Below are positions 5,851-6,463 of a stretch of 6,463 nucleotides of DNA, piece after piece. The stretch is from Deltaproteobacteria bacterium (GTDB lineage: Bacteria > UBA10199 > JACPAL01 > JACOUP01): contig JAUSKE010000157.1 of NCBI GenBank assembly GCA_030649435.1, positions 1 to 6,463 on the forward strand. The letters run 5' to 3'. Under the pieces are notes generated by a model. The model was not told where the DNA came from. It saw nothing but the letters and a program-made list of their open reading frames with translations, and made no database searches. The first letter of the stretch is position 1. Each line of letters starts with the position of its first letter. Position numbers and translations under genes: made by a program.

Positions 5851-5857
5851 TTAACCA

Positions 5858-6463
5858 ATGAAAGAAGCAACTGCACGCATCAAAATCAACAAGCTCCTAG
5901 CAGATTCCGACTGGCGCTTTTTTGATGACGAGATCGGCAAAGCCAATATCGTTCTTGAACCTAACGTCAAACTTACGATTTCAAAAGTCGATGCCCTTGG
6001 CGAGAACTTCGAGAAGACGAGCAAGGGCTTCATCGATTTTCTCCTCCTCAACGAGAAAGGTTTCCCGTTCATCGTTCTTGAAGCAAAAGCCGAAGATAAG
6101 AACCCGCTCGTCGGAAAAGAGCAGGCTCGGAAGTATGCGCGGTCACAGAACTGCCGCTTCGTCATTCTCTCTAATGGCAACTTACACTATTTCTGGGACT
6201 TGGAACGTGGCAATCCCTACTTCATCACCTCTTTTCCCACCCCAGACTCGGTGACGGGCTACCAGAAAGTCATGCCCAACCCGCAACGTCTTGTCGAAGA
6301 CTCGGTTGGCGATGACTACATCGTGTTGACCCAACGACCAAACTATCAATCTGAAGCGGCGTGGTGCAACGAGGCCGAGCGTCCCGACTACATCCAGGCC
6401 AACAAACTGCGTTTTTTGCGACCCTATCAGTTGAAGGCCATTCACGCCCTGCAACAGGCCGTG
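5858..6463 (+). CDS. hsdR: Type I restriction endonuclease R subunit, N-terminal part (cut by window end)
   Basis: 202 codons open to the last base; full subunits are ~800-1100 residues. HsdR is the motor and nuclease subunit of type I restriction complexes (with HsdM and HsdS), which translocate DNA from an unmethylated site and cut at a distance. The N-terminal nuclease domain is readable: Asp60 in KGFIDFLLLN, E75-A-K77 in FIVLEAKAED, and the type I-specific QxxxY helix as Q89-A-R-K-Y93, giving a complete PD-(D/E)XK site. FVILSNGNLHYFWDLERGNP (101-120) follows as usual. RFLRPYQLKAIHALQQAV (185-202) is the entry to the SF2 helicase part, with the Q-motif-like Tyr-Gln at 190-191. ATG 5858 is chosen for the AGGA at 5845-5848 and because the domain starts right there. 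No hsdM or hsdS lies upstream within the window. A related type III or lone helicase-nuclease is less likely. Confidence 0.88.
   Translation, partial: MKEATARIKINKLLADSDWRFFDDEIGKANIVLEPNVKLTISKVDALGENFEKTSKGFIDFLLLNEKGFPFIVLEAKAEDKNPLVGKEQARKYARSQNCRFVILSNGNLHYFWDLERGNPYFITSFPTPDSVTGYQKVMPNPQRLVEDSVGDDYIVLTQRPNYQSEAAWCNEAERPDYIQANKLRFLRPYQLKAIHALQQAV

Noticed and set aside
5593..5857. CRISPR array
   Set aside because: Only three unevenly spaced units (172 and 66 bp apart), with one decayed; no regular spacers.
5851..6454. Minus- and plus-strand ORFs within hsdR
   Set aside because: Out-of-frame shadows; the +2 frame from 5858 carries a complete HsdR nuclease signature.

Overview
The window reads as bacterial chromosome, probably from a Gram-negative lineage of the deltaproteobacterial or candidate-phylum kind. 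That placement is low confidence. It rests on the hisS-aspS gene pair, an AspRS of the predicted non-discriminating type, and moderately GC-rich housekeeping genes. No taxonomic marker is decisive.

Layout. Bases 1-2690 are core translation genes: the last ~308 codons of hisS, then complete aspS, joined by a 4-bp ATGA overlap. From 2691 onward everything is accessory and lower in GC (hand counts of sample lines give about 60% inside aspS and 47-55% in the Fic and RhuM genes). First comes a Fic-family protein (2702-3757) with a canonical active site and its own inhibitory helix motif. Then a 217-bp spacer holds a second, frameshifted copy of the aspS 3' end. Next is a RhuM-family gene (3975-5012) whose true C-terminus has been replaced: within about 40 bp the homology switches, in another frame, to the C-terminal PD-(D/E)XK nuclease domain of a YhcG/DUF1016-type protein (to 5362). 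A further start-less ORF remnant (5350-5592) follows. A 265-bp non-coding stretch then carries three units of a palindromic repeat and a strong hairpin. The last 606 bp are the start of a type I restriction endonuclease R subunit (hsdR), which runs off the window.

How it fits together. Fic, RhuM and YhcG-type proteins are all common passengers of type I restriction-modification loci, so the right-hand part looks like the worn edge of an R-M/defence island parked directly behind aspS. The repeated aspS tail (26-bp identical core, 1205-bp period) flanks the Fic gene and suggests that foreign DNA entered at the 3' end of aspS, leaving aspS intact and a scar downstream. hsdM and hsdS are not in the window.

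The most interesting signals are the aspS-tail duplication around Fic, the RhuM/nuclease junction, and the repeat with consensus GTAGGTT, six bases, then GTGYCTGRCAC, whose palindrome arms co-vary between copies.
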